Assembly (NCBI GenBank): GCA_950097015.1
Contig: CATNEN010000012.1
Location: 2,225,501-2,289,500, forward strand
Source of the DNA: Macrostomum hystrix
Taxonomy: Eukaryota; Platyhelminthes; Macrostomidae
Length of the DNA: 64,000 nt
Direction: 5' to 3'
The translations under genes and the position numbers were made by a program. Under the pieces are notes generated by a model. It was given only the letters and a program-made list of their open reading frames with translations, was not told the origin of the DNA and did not search any database. Every line of letters starts with the position of its first letter. The first letter of the stretch is position 1. Of the stretch, positions 33,142 through 46,737 are shown in pieces.

Positions 33142-34873
33142 CGAGCTAAACTCCTCCTCCGGAGGAGGTTGAGGGGAGAGAACTCCCATCGCCTGATCTC
33201 CCATCGCGTCATCTCCTATCGCCTGATCTCCCATCGCCTAATCTCCCATCGCCTGATCTCCCATTGCCTGATCTCCCATCGCCTCATCTCCCATCGCCTA
33301 ATCTCCCATCGCCTAATCTCCCATCGCCTCATCTCCCATCGCCTAATCTCCCATCGCCTAATCTCCCATCGCCTCATCTCCCATCGCCTAATCTCCCATC
33401 GCCTAATCTCCAATCGCCTGATCTCCAATTGCCTGATCTCCCATCGCCTCATCTCCCATCGCCTAATCTCCCATCGCCTCATCTCCCATCGCCTAATCTC
33501 CCATCGCCTGATCTCCCATTGCCTGATCTCCCATCGCCTCATCTCCCATCGCCTAATCTCCCATCGCCTGATCTCCCATCGCCTAATCTCCCATCGCCTA
33601 ATCTCCCATCGCCTAATCTCCCATCGCCTCATCTCCCATCGCCTCATCTCCCATCGCCTAATCTCCCATCGCCTGATCTCCCATTGCCTGATCTCCCATC
33701 GCCTCATCTCCCATCGCCTCATCTCCCATCGCCTAATCTCCCATCGGCTGATCTCCCATCGCCTGATCTCCCATCGCCTGATCTCCTATCGCCTGATCTC
33801 CCATCGCCTCATCTCCCATCGCCTGATCTCCAAACGCCTGATCTCCAATTGCCTGATCTCCCATCGCCTCATCTCCCATCGCCTAATCTCCCATCGCCTC
33901 ATCTCCCATCGCCTAATCTCCCATCGCCTGATCTCCCATTGCCTGATCTCCCATCGCCTCATCTCCCATCGCCTAATCTCCCATCGCCTGATCTCCCATC
34001 GCCTAATCTCCCATCGCCTAATCTCCCATCGCCTAATCTCCCATCGCCTCATCTCCCATCGCCGAATCTCCCATCGCCTAATCTCCCATCGCCTGATCTC
34101 CCATTGCCTGATCTCCCATCGCCTCATCTCCCATCGGCTCATCTCCCGTCGCCTGATCTCCCATCGCCTCATCTCCGATCGCCTGATCTCCCATCGCCTG
34201 ATCTCCCATTGCCTGATCTCCCATTGCCTGATCTCAAATCGCCTCAGTTCTTTTCAAATGTTAAAAAGCAAAATAATAATTCACAGTTGAAATTTCATTG
34301 CCTTTAGCGCAAAGGGCAGCCAGTTTTTTAGTAAGTACATTCTTCTCCGCCTACACTGAGAGGCCCGCTAATTTTATCAATTGAATTTTAACCCAGCCAA
34401 CTCTGCCCTGCCCATTGTACGCACTTCAATATTGAACAAATCAGACCCCTCAATAGAAATAACTCGCGGCACCCTCTCTCCGCCAATACACAGGGACAGT
34501 TAGAATGTGCGTACGGCCAACTCTCCGCCCCATTTTCAAACCGACTGCCAACCCTCCACTGGAGAGAAAATACACTAAACAGATAGGCACAAAATGTTGA
34601 CGCAACTCATTTAACCGAGGCCAATTTCATCACAGCGGGAAGGACATTTGCCTACTATATACTACTTAATAGCCTTTCTGCTTTTTTGAGGATCATAGAA
34701 TTTGAAATTTCAGAATTAAAATAGCCTATAGCCTTCCTCGGAAAATTTCCCATTTTCCCATATAAGTTTCAACGCTGAGTTGCCAGTATTCTAGGAGGAG
34801 ATGTCGAACTGACACACACACACACAGACACACACACACACAGACAAACAACACGTGAAAATTAGTATATTTA
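33142..34873 (-). repeat. Unit 2 (inverted, short body)
   Basis: Array 33180-34240; body about 620 bp lacking the middle segment present in unit 1. Confidence 0.85.
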
Positions 34874-36562
34874 CGAGCTAAACTCCTCCTCCGGAGGAGG
34901 TTGAGAGGAGAGAACTCCCATCGCCTGATCTCCCATCGCGTCATCTCCTATCGCCTGATCTCCCATCGCCTGATCTCCCATCGCGTCATCTCCTATCGCC
35001 TGATCTCCCATCGCCTAATCTCCCATCGCCTCATCTCCTATCGCCTGATCTCCCATCGCCTGATCTCCCATCGCGTCATCTCCTATCGCCTGATCTCCCA
35101 TCGCCTAATCTCCCATCGCCTCATCTCCCATCGCCTCATCTCCCATCGCCTCATCTCCCATCGCCTAATCTCCCATCGCCTCATCTCCCATCGCCTCATC
35201 TCCCATCGCCTCATCTCCCATCGCCTGATCTCCCATCGCCTCATCTCCCGTCGCCACATCTCCTATCGCCTGACCTCCCATCGCCTGATCTCCCATCGCC
35301 TCATCTCCCATCGCCTGATCTCCCATCGCCTGATCTCCCATCGCGTCATCTCCCATCGCCTCATCTCCCATCGCCTCATCTCCCATCGCATCATCTCCCA
35401 TCGTCTCATCTCCCATCGCCTCATCTCCTATCGCCTGATCTCCCATCGCCTCATCTCCCATCGCCTCATCTCCCATCGCCTCATCTCCCATCGCCTGATC
35501 TCCCATCGCCTCATCTCCCGTCGCCACATCTCCTATCGCCTCATCTCCCATCGCCTCATTTCTCATTGCCTCATCTCCCGTCGCCACATCTCCCATCGCC
35601 TGATCTCCCATCGCCTGATCTCCCATCGCCTCATCTCCCATCGCCTGATCTCCCATCGCCTGATCTCCCATCGCCTGATCTCCCATCGGCTCATCTCCCA
35701 TCGCCTGATCTCCCATCGCCTGATCTCCCATCGCCTGATCTCCCATCGGCTCATCTCCCGTCGCCTGATCTCCCATCGCCTGATCTCCCATCGCCTGATC
35801 TCCCGTCGCCACATCTCCTATCGCCTGATCTCCCATCGCCTCATTTCTCATTGCCTCATCTCCCGTCGCCACATCTCCCATCGCCTGATCTCCCATCGCC
35901 TGATCTCCCATCGCCTCATCTCCCATCGCCTGATCTCCCATCGGCTCATCTCCCGTCGCCTGATCTCCCATCGCCTCATCTCCGATCGCCTGATCTCCCA
36001 TCGCCTGATCTCCCATTGCCTGATCTCCCATTGCCTGATCTCAAATCGCCTCAGTTCTTTTCAAGTGTTAAAAAGCAAAATAATAATTCACAGTTGAAAT
36101 TTCATTGCCTTTAGCGCAAAGGGCAGCCAGTTTTTTAGTAAGTACATTCTTCTCCGCCTACACTGAGAGGCCCGCTAATTTTATCAATTGAATTTTAACC
36201 CAGCCAACTCTGCCCTGCCCATTGTACGCACTTCAATATTGAACAAATCAGACCCCTCAATAGAAATAAATCGCGGCACCCTCTCTCCGCCAATACACAG
36301 GGACAGTTAAAATGTGCGTACGGCCACCTCTCCGCCCCATTTTCAAACCGACTGCCAACCCTCCACTGGAGAGAAAATACACTAAACAGATAGGCACAAA
36401 ATGTTGACGCAACTCATTTAATCGAGGCCAATTTCATCACAGCGGGAAGGACATTTGCCTACTATATACTACTTAATAGCCTTTCTGCTTTTTTGAGGAT
36501 CATAGAATTTGAAATTTCAGAATTAAAATAGCCTATAGCCTTCCTCGGAAAATTTCCCATTT
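34874..36562 (-). repeat. Unit 3 (inverted, head truncated)
   Basis: Array 34917-36045; the body breaks off inside AATTTCCCATTT at 36562, where the orientation of the block flips. Confidence 0.85.
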
Positions 36563-37596
36563 CTCTAAATATACTAATTTTCACGTGTTGTTTGTCTGTG
36601 TGTGTGTGTGTCTGTGTGTGTGTCAGTTCGACATCTCCTCCTAGAATACTGGCAACTCAGCGTTGAAACTTATATGGGAAAATGGGAAATTTTCCGAGGA
36701 AGGCTATAGGCTATTTTAATTCTGAAATTTCAAATTCTATGATCCTCAAAAAAGCAGAAAGGCTATTAAGTAGTATATAGTAGGCAAATGTCCTTCCCGC
36801 TGTGATGAAATTGGCCTCGGTTAAATGAGTTGCGTCAACATTTTGTGCCTATCTGTTTAGTGTATTTTCTCTCCAGTGGAGGGTTGGCAGTCGGTTTGAA
36901 AAAAATGGGGCGGAGAGGTGGCCGTACGCACATTCTAACTGTCCCTGTGTATTGGCGGAGAGAGGGTGCCGTTAGTCAGTTCTATTGAGGGGTCTGATTT
37001 GTTCAATATTGAAGTGCGTTTAATGGGCAGGGCAGAGTTGGCTGGGTTGAAAATAAATTTTAAAATTTGCGGGCCTCTCAGTGTAGGCGGAGAAGAATGT
37101 ACTTAATAAAAAACTGGCTGCCTTTTGCAGAAATTTCAACTGAGAATATTCTTTTGCTTTTTTAAGATTTGTGGATAAAATTTGTACTGCTGGAGAGAAC
37201 TTGAAGTTCTAAATCCAGAGATATAAATTTCATTGCTGAATTCCGAAAATTGGGGATGCCAAGGGCAAATAAAGTTTTTATACTTTTGCAATGCTTTCAG
37301 CTGAGTGTACAGTGTCTCGGCGAGATTGCTAAGGAGAGAGAATTCGCCACAATACAGTTTCACACATTCCTATTCTCGAAGGCGGGCTGTTGAATTTTAT
37401 TTATTGAAATTCGCACCTCTGACTGAGCGGGGCCCGGAGAACTGGCTGTCGTCAATATTAATGGCTCGGACTTCACCTGTTTTAACGGGTGGGGTTTAAT
37501 TTAAAGTTGATGGAGTTCGCGCGATATGATTTCCAGCCCCTCAATCTTATCCGAAAGTTGTCGTCTATTTTAATTCTGAAGATTCTGGGCATGGTA
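36563..37596 (+). repeat. Unit 4 (forward, lacks array and tail)
   Basis: Starts with the head CTCTAAATATACTAA directly fused to truncated unit 3. Ends at GGGCATGGTA, where the head of unit 5 follows. Confidence 0.85.
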
Positions 37597-37631
37597 TCTC
37601 TCTCTCTCTAAATATACTAAAATTCACGTGT

Positions 37632-37678
<47 letters not shown>

Positions 37679-40600
37679 TGGTTATCTCCTCCTAGAATAC
37701 TGACAAGTCAACTTTGAAACTTATATGGGAAAATGGGAAATTTTCCTGGTCAGGCTATAGGCTATTTTAATTCTGAAATTTCAAATTCTAAGATCCTCAA
37801 AAAAGCAGAAAAATGATTTCGTAACCTTCTCTGGACACTTTTTTCTTTTGAGCTGAGAAAACTGGAGTCGGTTAAAGTGGTTGCGCTATCATTTCGGCCT
37901 ATCTGTTTAGTGTATTTTCTCTCCAGTGGAGGGTTGGCAGTCGGTTTGAAAATGGGGCGGAGAGGTGGCCGTACGCACATTCTAACTGTCCCTGTGTATT
38001 GGCGGAGAGAGGGTGCCGCGAGTTATTTCTATTGAGGGGTCTGATTTGTTCAATATATTGTTCAATGGGCAGGGCAGAGTTGGCTGGGTTAAAATATAAT
38101 TTTTTAATTTGCGGGCCCCTCAGTGTAGGCGGAGATGAATGTACTTACTAAAAAAACTGGCTGCCCTTTGCGCTAAAGGCAATGAAATTTCAACTGTGAA
38201 TTGTGCTTTTGCTTTTTAATATTTGAAAAGAACTGAGTCGATTTGAGATCAGGCGATCGGAGCCGCGATGGGAGATGAGGCGATGGGAGATTAGGCGATG
38301 GGAGATCAGGCGATGGGAGATCAGCCGATGGGAGATCAGCCGATGGGAGATTAGGCGATGGGAGATTAGGCGATGGGAGATTAGGCGATGGGAGATGAGG
38401 CGATGGGAGATGAGGCGATGGGAGATGAGGCGATTGGAGATGAGGCGATGGGAGATCAGCCGATGGGAGATCAGCCGATGGGAGATCAGCCGATGGGAGA
38501 TTAGGCGATGGGAGATGAGGCGATGGGAGATCAGGCGATGGGAGATGAGGCGATGGGAGATGAGGCGATGGGAGATGAGGCGATGGGAGATGAGGCAATG
38601 GGAGATGAGGCGATGGGAGATGAGGCGATGGGAGATGAGGCGATGGGAGATGAGGCGATGGGAGATTAGGCGATGGGAGATGAGGCGATAGGAAATCAGG
38701 CGATGGCAATGGGAGATTTGGCGATGGGAGATGTGGCGATGGGAGATGAGGCGATGGGAGATGAGGCGATGGGAGATGAGGCGATGGGAGATCAGGCGAC
38801 GGGAGATGAGGGGATGGGAGATCAGGCGATGGGAGATTAGGCGACGGGAGATGAGGGGATGGGAGATCAGGCGATGGGAGATCAGGCGATGGTAGATGAG
38901 GCGATGAAAGATGAGGCGATGGGAGATCAGGCGACGGGAGATGAGGGGATGGGAGATCAGGCGATGGGAGATCAGGCGATGGGAGATCAGGCGATGGGAG
39001 ATGTGGCGACTGGAAATGAGGTGATGGGTGATCAGGTGAAGGGAGATGAGGCGATGGGAGATGAGGCGATGGGAGATGAGACGAAGGGAGATCAGGCAAT
39101 GGGAGATCAGGCGATGGGAGATCAGGCGATGGGAGATTAGGCGATGGGAGATGAGGCGATGGGAGATTAGGCGATGGGAGATCAGGCGATTGGAGATCAG
39201 GCGATTGGAGATGAGGCGATGGGAGATCAGCCGATGGGAGATCAGCCGATGGGAGATTAGGCGATGGGAGATCAGGCGATGGGAGATCAGGCGACGGGAG
39301 ATGAGGCGATGGGAGATCAGGCGATGGGAGATCAGGCGATGGGAGATGAGGCGATGGGAGATGAGGCAATGTGAGATGAGACGATGGGAGATCAGGCAAT
39401 GGGAGATCAGGCGATGGGAGATTAGGCGATGGAAGATGAGGCGATGGGAGATTAGGCGATGGGAGATTAGGCGATGGGAGATGAGGCGATGGGAGATGAG
39501 GCGATGGGAGATGAGGCGATTGGAGATGAGGCGATGGGAGATCAGCCGATGGGAGATCAGCCGATGGGAGATCAGCCGATGGGAGATTAGGCGATGGGAG
39601 ATGAGGCGATGGGAGATCAGGCGATGGGAGATGAGGCGATGGGAGATGAGGCGATGGGAGATGAGGCGATGGGAGATGAGGCGATGGGAGATTAGGCGAT
39701 GGGAGATTAGGCGATGGGAGATGAGGCGATGGGAGATGAGGCGATGGGAGATGAGGCGATTGGAGATGAGGCGATGGGAGATCAGCCGATGGGAGATCAG
39801 CCGATGGGAGATCAGCCGATGGGAGATTAGGCGATGGGAGATGAGGCGATGGGAGATTAGGCGATGGGAGATTAGGCGATGGGAGATGAGGCGATGGGAG
39901 ATGAGGCGATGGGAGATGAGGCGATTGGAGATGAGGCGATGGGAGATCAGCCGATGGGAGATCAGCCGATGGGAGATCAGCCGATGGGAGATTAGGCGAT
40001 GGGAGATGAGGCGATGGGAGATCAGGCGATGGGAGATGAGGCGATGGGAGATGAGGCGATGGGAGATGAGGCGATGGGAGATGAGGGGATGGGAGATGAG
40101 GGGATGGGAGATGAGGGGATGGGAGATCAGGCGATGGGAGATGAGGCGATGGAAGATGAGGCGATGGAAGATGAGGCGATGGGAGATGAGGGGATGGGAG
40201 ATGAGGCGATGGGAGATGAGGGGATGGGAGATGAGGCGATGGGAGATGAGGGGATGGGAGATGAGGCGATGGAAGATGAGGCGATGGAAGATGAGGCGAT
40301 GGGAGATGAGGGGATGGGAGATGAGGGGATGGGAGATGAGGCGATGGGAGATGAGGCGATGGGAGATGAGGCGATGGGAGATGAGGGGATGGGAGATGAG
40401 GGGATGGGAGATGAGGGGATGGGAGATCAGGCGATGGGAGATGAGGCAATGGGAGATGAGGCGATGGGAGATGAGGGGATGGGAGATGAGGCGATGGGAG
40501 ATGAGGCGATGGGAGATGAGGCGTTGGGAGATCAGGCGATGGGAGATCAGGCGATGAGAGATTAGGCGATGGGAGATTAGGCGATGGGAGATGAGGCGAT

Positions 40601-40707
40601 TGGAGATGAGACGGTGGGAGATCAGGCGGGGGAAGATCAGGCGATTGGAGATCAGGCGATGGGAGTTCTCTCCCCTCAACCTCCTCCGGAGGAGGAGTTT
40701 AGCTCGT
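37597..40707 (+). repeat. Unit 5 (forward, longest 15-bp array)
   Basis: Array 38240-40670 (about 160 copies of GGAGATGAGGCGATG variants). A block of about 240 bp with three consecutive CAGCCGATG variants recurs near 38455, 39540, 39780 and 39950. Palindrome 40680-40695. Confidence 0.88.
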
Positions 40708-40729
40708 AAATATACTAATTTTCACGTGT

Positions 40730-40775
<46 letters not shown>

Positions 40776-42617
40776 AGTTCGACATCTCCTCCTAGAATAC
40801 TGGCAACTCAGCGTTGAAACTTATATGGGAAAATGGGAAATTTTCCGAGGAAGGCTATAGGCTATTTTAATTCTGAAATTTCAAATTCTATGATCCTCAA
40901 AAAAGCAGAAAGGCTATTAAGTAGTATATAGTAGGCAAATGTCCTTCCTGCTGTGATGAAATTGGCCTCGGTTAAATGAGTTGCGTCAACATTTTGTGCC
41001 TATCTGTTTAGTGTATTTTCTCTCCAGTGGAGGGTTGGCAGTCGGTTTGAAAATGGGGCGGAGAGGTGGCCGTACGCACATTCTAACTGTCCCTGTGTAT
41101 TGGCGGAGAGAGGGTGCCGCGATTTATTTCTATTGAGGGGTCTGATTTGTTCAATATTGAAGTGCGTACAATGGGCAGGGCAGAGTTGGCTGGGTTAAAA
41201 TATAATTTTTTAATTTGCGGGCCTCTCAGTGTAGGCGGAGAAGAATGTACTTACTAAAAAAACTGGCTGCCCTTTGCGCTAAAGGCAATGAAATTTCAGC
41301 TGTGAATTGTGCTTTTGCTCTTATCATTTGAAAAGAACTTAGGCGATTTGAGATCAGGCAATGCGAGATCAGGCAATGGGAGATCAGGCGATGGGAGATC
41401 AGGCGATAGGAGATGAGGCGATGGGAGATTAGGCGATGGGAGATCAGGCGATGGGAGATCAGCCGATGGGAGATTAGGCGATGGGAGATGAGGCGATGGG
41501 AGATGAGGCGATGGGAGATGAGGCGATGGGAGATTAGGCGATGGGAGATCAGGCGATGGGAGATCAGGCAATGGGAGATCAGGCGATGGGAGATTAGGCG
41601 ATGGGAGATTAGGCGATGGGAGATCAGGCGATGGGAGATGAGGCGATGGGAGATTAGGCGATGGGAGATTAGGCGATGGGAGATGAGGCGATGGGAGATT
41701 AGGCGATGGGAGATGAGGCGATGGGAGATGAGGCGATGGGAGATGAGGCGATGGGAGATGAGGCGATGGGAGATGAGGCGATGGGAGATTAGGCGATGGG
41801 AGATCAGGCGATGGGAGATCAGGCAATGGGAGATGAGGCGATGGGAGATGAGGCGATGGGAGATGAGGCGATGGGAGATTAGGCGATGGGAGATCAGGCG
41901 ATGGGAGATCAGGCAATGGGAGATCAGGCGATGGGAGATTAGGCGATGGGAGATTAGGCGATGGGAGATCAGGCGATGGGAGATGAGGCGATGGGAGATT
42001 AGGCGATGGGAGATTAGGCGATGGGAGATGAGGCGATGGGAGATTAGGCGATGGGAGATGAGGCGATGGGAGATGAGGCGATGGGAGATGAGGCGATGGG
42101 AGATGAGGCGATGGGAGATCAGGCGATGGGAGATCAGGCGATGGGAGATCAGGCAATGGGAGATCAGGCGATGGGAGATTAGGCGATGGGAGATTAGGCG
42201 ATGGGAGATGAGGCGATGGGAGATTAGGCGATGGGAGATGAGGCGATGGGAGATGAGGAGATTAGGCGATGGGAGATCAGGCGATGGGAGATCAGGCAAT
42301 GGGAGATCAGGCGATGGGAGATTAGGCGATGGGAGATTAGGCGATGGGAGATCAGGCGATTGGAGATGAGGCGATGGGAGATCAGCCGATGGGAGATCAG
42401 CCGATGGGAGATTAGGTGATGGGAGATGAGGCGATGGGAGATCAGGCAATGGGAGATCAGGCGATGGGAGATTAGGCGATGGGAGATTAGGCGATGGGAG
42501 ATGAGGCGATGGGAGATGAGACGGTGCGAGATCAGGCGGGGGAAGATCAGGCGATTGGAGATCAGGCGATGGGAGTTCTCTCCCCTCAACCTCCTCCGGA
42601 GGAGGAGTTTAGCTCGT
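40708..42617 (+). repeat. Unit 6 (forward)
   Basis: Array 41340-42575; pattern of variants partly repeated at about 360-bp spacing (for example the CAGGCAATGG variant near 41565, 41819, 41911, 42151). Confidence 0.85.
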
Positions 42618-45200
42618 CTAAATATACTAATTTTCACGTGTTGTTTGTCTGTGTGTGTGTCTGTGTGTGTGTGTGTGTGTCAGTTCGACATCTCCTCCTA
42701 GAATACTGGCAACTCAGCGTTGAAACTTATATGGGAAAATGGGAAATTTTCCGAGGAAGGCCATAGGCTATTTTAATTCTGAAATTTCAAATTCTATGAT
42801 CCTCAAAAAAGCAGAAAGGCTATTAAGTAGTATATAGTAGGCAAATGTCCTTCCCGCTGTGATGAAATTGGCCTCGGTTAAATGAGTTGCGTCAACATTT
42901 TGTTCCTATCTGTTTAGTGCATTTTCTCTCCAGTGGAGGGTTGGCAGTCGGTTTGAAAAAAAATGGGGCGGAGAGGAGGCCGTACGCACATTCTAACTGT
43001 CCCTGTGTATTGGCGGAGAGAGGGTGCCGCGAGTTATTTCTATTGAGGGGTCTGATTTGTTCAATATTGAAGTGCGTACAATGGGCAGGGCAGAGTTGGC
43101 TGGGTTAAAATATAATTTTTTAATTTGCGGGCCTCTCAGTGTAGGCGGAGAAGAATGTACTTACTAAAAAAACTGGCTGCCCTTTGCGCTAAAGGCAATG
43201 AAATTTCAACTGTGAATTGTGCTTTTGCTCTTATCATTTGAAAAGAACCGAGTCGATTTGAGATCAGGCGATCGGAGCCGCGATGGGAGATCAGGCGATG
43301 GGAGATCAGGCAATGGGAGATCAGGCGATGGGAGATTAGGCGATGGGAGATTAGGCGATGGGAGATTAGGCGATGGGAGATCAGGCGATTGGAGATGAGG
43401 CGATGGGAGATCAGCCGATGGGAGATCAGCCGATGGGAGATTAGGCGATGGGAGATGAGGCGATGGGAGATGAGGCGATGGGAAATCAGGCGATGGCGAT
43501 GGGAGATGTGGCGATGGGAGATGTGGCGATGTGAGATTAGGCGATGGGAGATTAGGCGATGGGAGATTAGGCGATGGGAGATGAGGCGATGGGAGATTAG
43601 GCGATGGGAGATCAGGCGATTGGAGATGAGGCGATGGGAGATCAGCCGATGGGAGATCAGCCGATGGGAGATTAGGCGATGGGAGATGAGGCGATGGGAG
43701 ATGAGGCGATGGGAGACGAGGCGATGGGAGATGAGCCGATGGGAGATGAGGCGATGGGAGATTAGGCGATGGGAGATTAGGCGATGGGAGATGAGGCGAT
43801 GGGAGATGAGGCGATGGGAGATGAGGCGATGGGAGATGAGGCGATGGGAGATGAGGCGATGGGAGATGAGGCGATGGGAGATGAGGCGATGGGAGATGAG
43901 GCGATGGGAGATGAGGCGATGGGAGATGAGGCGATGGGAGATGAGGCGATGGGAGATGAGGCGATGGGAGATGAGGCGATGGGAGACGAGGCGATGGGAG
44001 ATGAGGCGATGGGAGATGTGGCGATGGGAGATTAGGCGATAGGAGATCAGGCGATGGGAGATTAGGCGATGGGAGATTAGGCGATGGGAGATGAGGCGAT
44101 GGGAGATGAGGCGATGGGAGATGAGGCGATGGGAAATCAGGCGATGGCGATGGGAGATGTGTCGATGGGAGATGTGGCGATGTGAGATTAGGCGATGGGA
44201 GATTAGGCGATGGGAGATGAGGCGATGGGAGATGAGGCGATGGGAGATGAGGCGATGGGAGATGAGGCGATGGGAGATGAGGCGATGGGAGATGAGGCGA
44301 TGGGAGATGAGGCGATGGGAGATGAGGCGATGGGAGATGAGGCGATGGGAGATGAGGCGATGGGAGATGAGGCGATGGGAGATGAGGCGATGGGAGACGA
44401 GGCGATGGGAGATGAGGCGATGGGAGATGTGGCGATGGGAGATTAGGCGATAGGAGATCAGGCGATGGGAGATTAGGCGATGGGAGATTAGGCGATGGGA
44501 GATGAGGCGATGGGAGATGAGGCGATGGGAGATGAGGCGATGGGAAATCAGGCGATGGCGATGGGAGATGTGTCGATGGGAGATGTGGCGATGTGAGATT
44601 AGGCGATGGGAGATTAGGCGATGGGAGATGAGGCGATGGGAGATTAGGCGATGGGAGATGAGGCGATGGGAGATGAGGCGATGGGAGATGAGGCGATGGG
44701 AGATGAGGCGATGGGAGACGAGGCGATGGGAGATGAGGCGATGGGAGATGTGGCGATGGGAGATTAGGCGATAGGAGATCAGGCGATGGGAGATTAGGCG
44801 ATGGGAGATTAGGCGATGGGAGATCAGCCGATGGGAGATTAGGCGATGGGAGATGAGGCGATGGGAGATCAGGCAATGGGAGATCAGGCGATGGGAGATT
44901 AGGCGATGGGAGATTAGGCGATGGGAGATGAGGCGATGGGAGATTAGGCGATGGGAGATGAGGCGATGGGAGATGAGGCGATGGGAGATGAGGCGATGGG
45001 AGATGAGGCGATGGGAGATGAGGCAATGGGAGATGAGGCGATGGGAGATGAGGCGATGGGAGATGAGGCGATGGGAAATTAGGCGATGGCGATGGGAGAT
45101 GTGGCGATGGGAGATGTGGCGATAGGAGATGACGCGATGGGAGATCAGGCGATGGGAGTTCTCTCCCCTCAACCTCCTCCGGAGGAGGAGTTTAGCTCGT
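42618..45200 (+). repeat. Unit 7 (forward, with ~411-bp higher-order repeat)
   Basis: Array 43260-45160. The rare variant GGCGATGGCGATGGGAGATG occurs at about 43490, 44143 and 44554; the last two copies lie in nearly identical 411-bp blocks. Confidence 0.85.
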
Positions 45201-46737
45201 AAATATACTAATTTTCACGTGTTGTTTGTCTGTGTGTGTGTCTGTGTGTGTGTGTGTGTGTCAGTTCGACATCTCCTCCTAGAATACTGGCAACTCAGCG
45301 TTGAAACTTATATGGGAAAATGGGAAATTTTCCGAGGAAGGCTATAGGCTATTTTAATTCTGAAATTTCAAATTCTATGATCCTCAAAAAAGCAGAAAGG
45401 CTATTAAGTAGTATATAGTAGGCAAATGTCCTTCCCGCTGTGATGAAATTGGCCTCGGTTAAATGAGTTGCGTCAACATTTTGTGCCTATCTGTTTAGTG
45501 TATTTTCTCTCCAGTGGAGGGTTGGCAGTCGGTTTGAAAATGGGGCGGAGAGTTGGCCGTACGCACATTCTAACTGTCCCTGTGTATTGGCGGAGAGAGG
45601 GTGCCGCGAGTTATTTCTATTGAGGGGTCTGATTTGTTCAATATTGAAGTGCGTACAATGGGCAGGGCAGAGTTGGCTGGGTTAAAATTCAATTTATAAA
45701 ATTTGCGGGCCTCTCAGTGTAGGCGGAGAAGAATGTACTTACTAAAAAACTGGCTGCCCTTTGCGCTAAAGGCAATGAAATTTCAACTGTGAATTATTAT
45801 TTTGCTTTTTAACATTTGAAAAGAACTTAGGCGATTTGAGATCAGGCAATGCGAGATCAGGCAATGGGAGATCAGGCGATGGGAGATCAGGCGATAGGAG
45901 ATGAGGCGATGGGAGATTAGGCGATGGGAGATCAGGCGATGGGAGATCAGCCGATGGGAGATTAGGCGATGGGAGATGAGGCGATGGGAGATCAGCCGAT
46001 GGGAGATCATCCGATGGGAGATTAGGCGATGGGAGATAAGGCGATGGGAGATCAGGCAATGGGAGATCAGGCGATGGGAGATTAGGCGATGGGAGATTAG
46101 GCGATGGGAGATGAGGCGATGGGAGATGAGGCGATGGGAGATGAGGCGATGGGAGATTAGGCGATGGGAGATCAGGCGATGGGAGATCAGGCAATGGGAG
46201 ATCAGGCGATGGGAGATTAGGCGATGGGAGATTAGGCGATGGGAGATCAGGCGATGGGAGATGAGGCGATGGGAGATTAGGCGATGGGAGATGAGGCGAT
46301 GGGAGATGAGGCGATGGGAGATGAGGCGATGGGAGATGAGGCGATGGGAGATTAGGCGATGGGAGATCAGGCGATGGGAGATCAGGCAATGGGAGATCAG
46401 GCGATGGGAGATTAGGCGATGGGAGATCAGGCGATGGGAGATGAGGCGATGGGAGATTAGGCGATGGGAGATCAGGCGATTGGAGATGAGGCGATGGGAG
46501 ATCAGCCGATGGGAGATCAGCCGATGGGAGATTAGGTGATGGGAGATTAGGCGATGGGAGATGAGGCAATGGGAGATCAGGCGATGGGAGATGAGGCGAT
46601 GGGAGATGAGGCGATGGGAGATGAGGCGATGGGAGATGAGGCGATGGGAGATCAGGCGGGGGAAGATCAGGCGATTGGAGATCAGGCGATGGGAGTTCTC
46701 TCCCCTCAACCTCCTCCGGAGGAGGAGTTTAGCTCGT
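45201..46737 (+). repeat. Unit 8 (forward)
   Basis: Array 45835-46695. It shares array start and end variants with unit 6, so the two are close relatives. Confidence 0.85.

Noticed and set aside
38173-40679. ORFs of 750-830 residues (SPHLP and SHRLI repeats) on the minus strand and others on both strands across 31-57 kb
   Set aside because: They are translations of the 15-bp satellite, whose length is a multiple of three and lacks stops in several frames; there is no promoter, splice or domain evidence.
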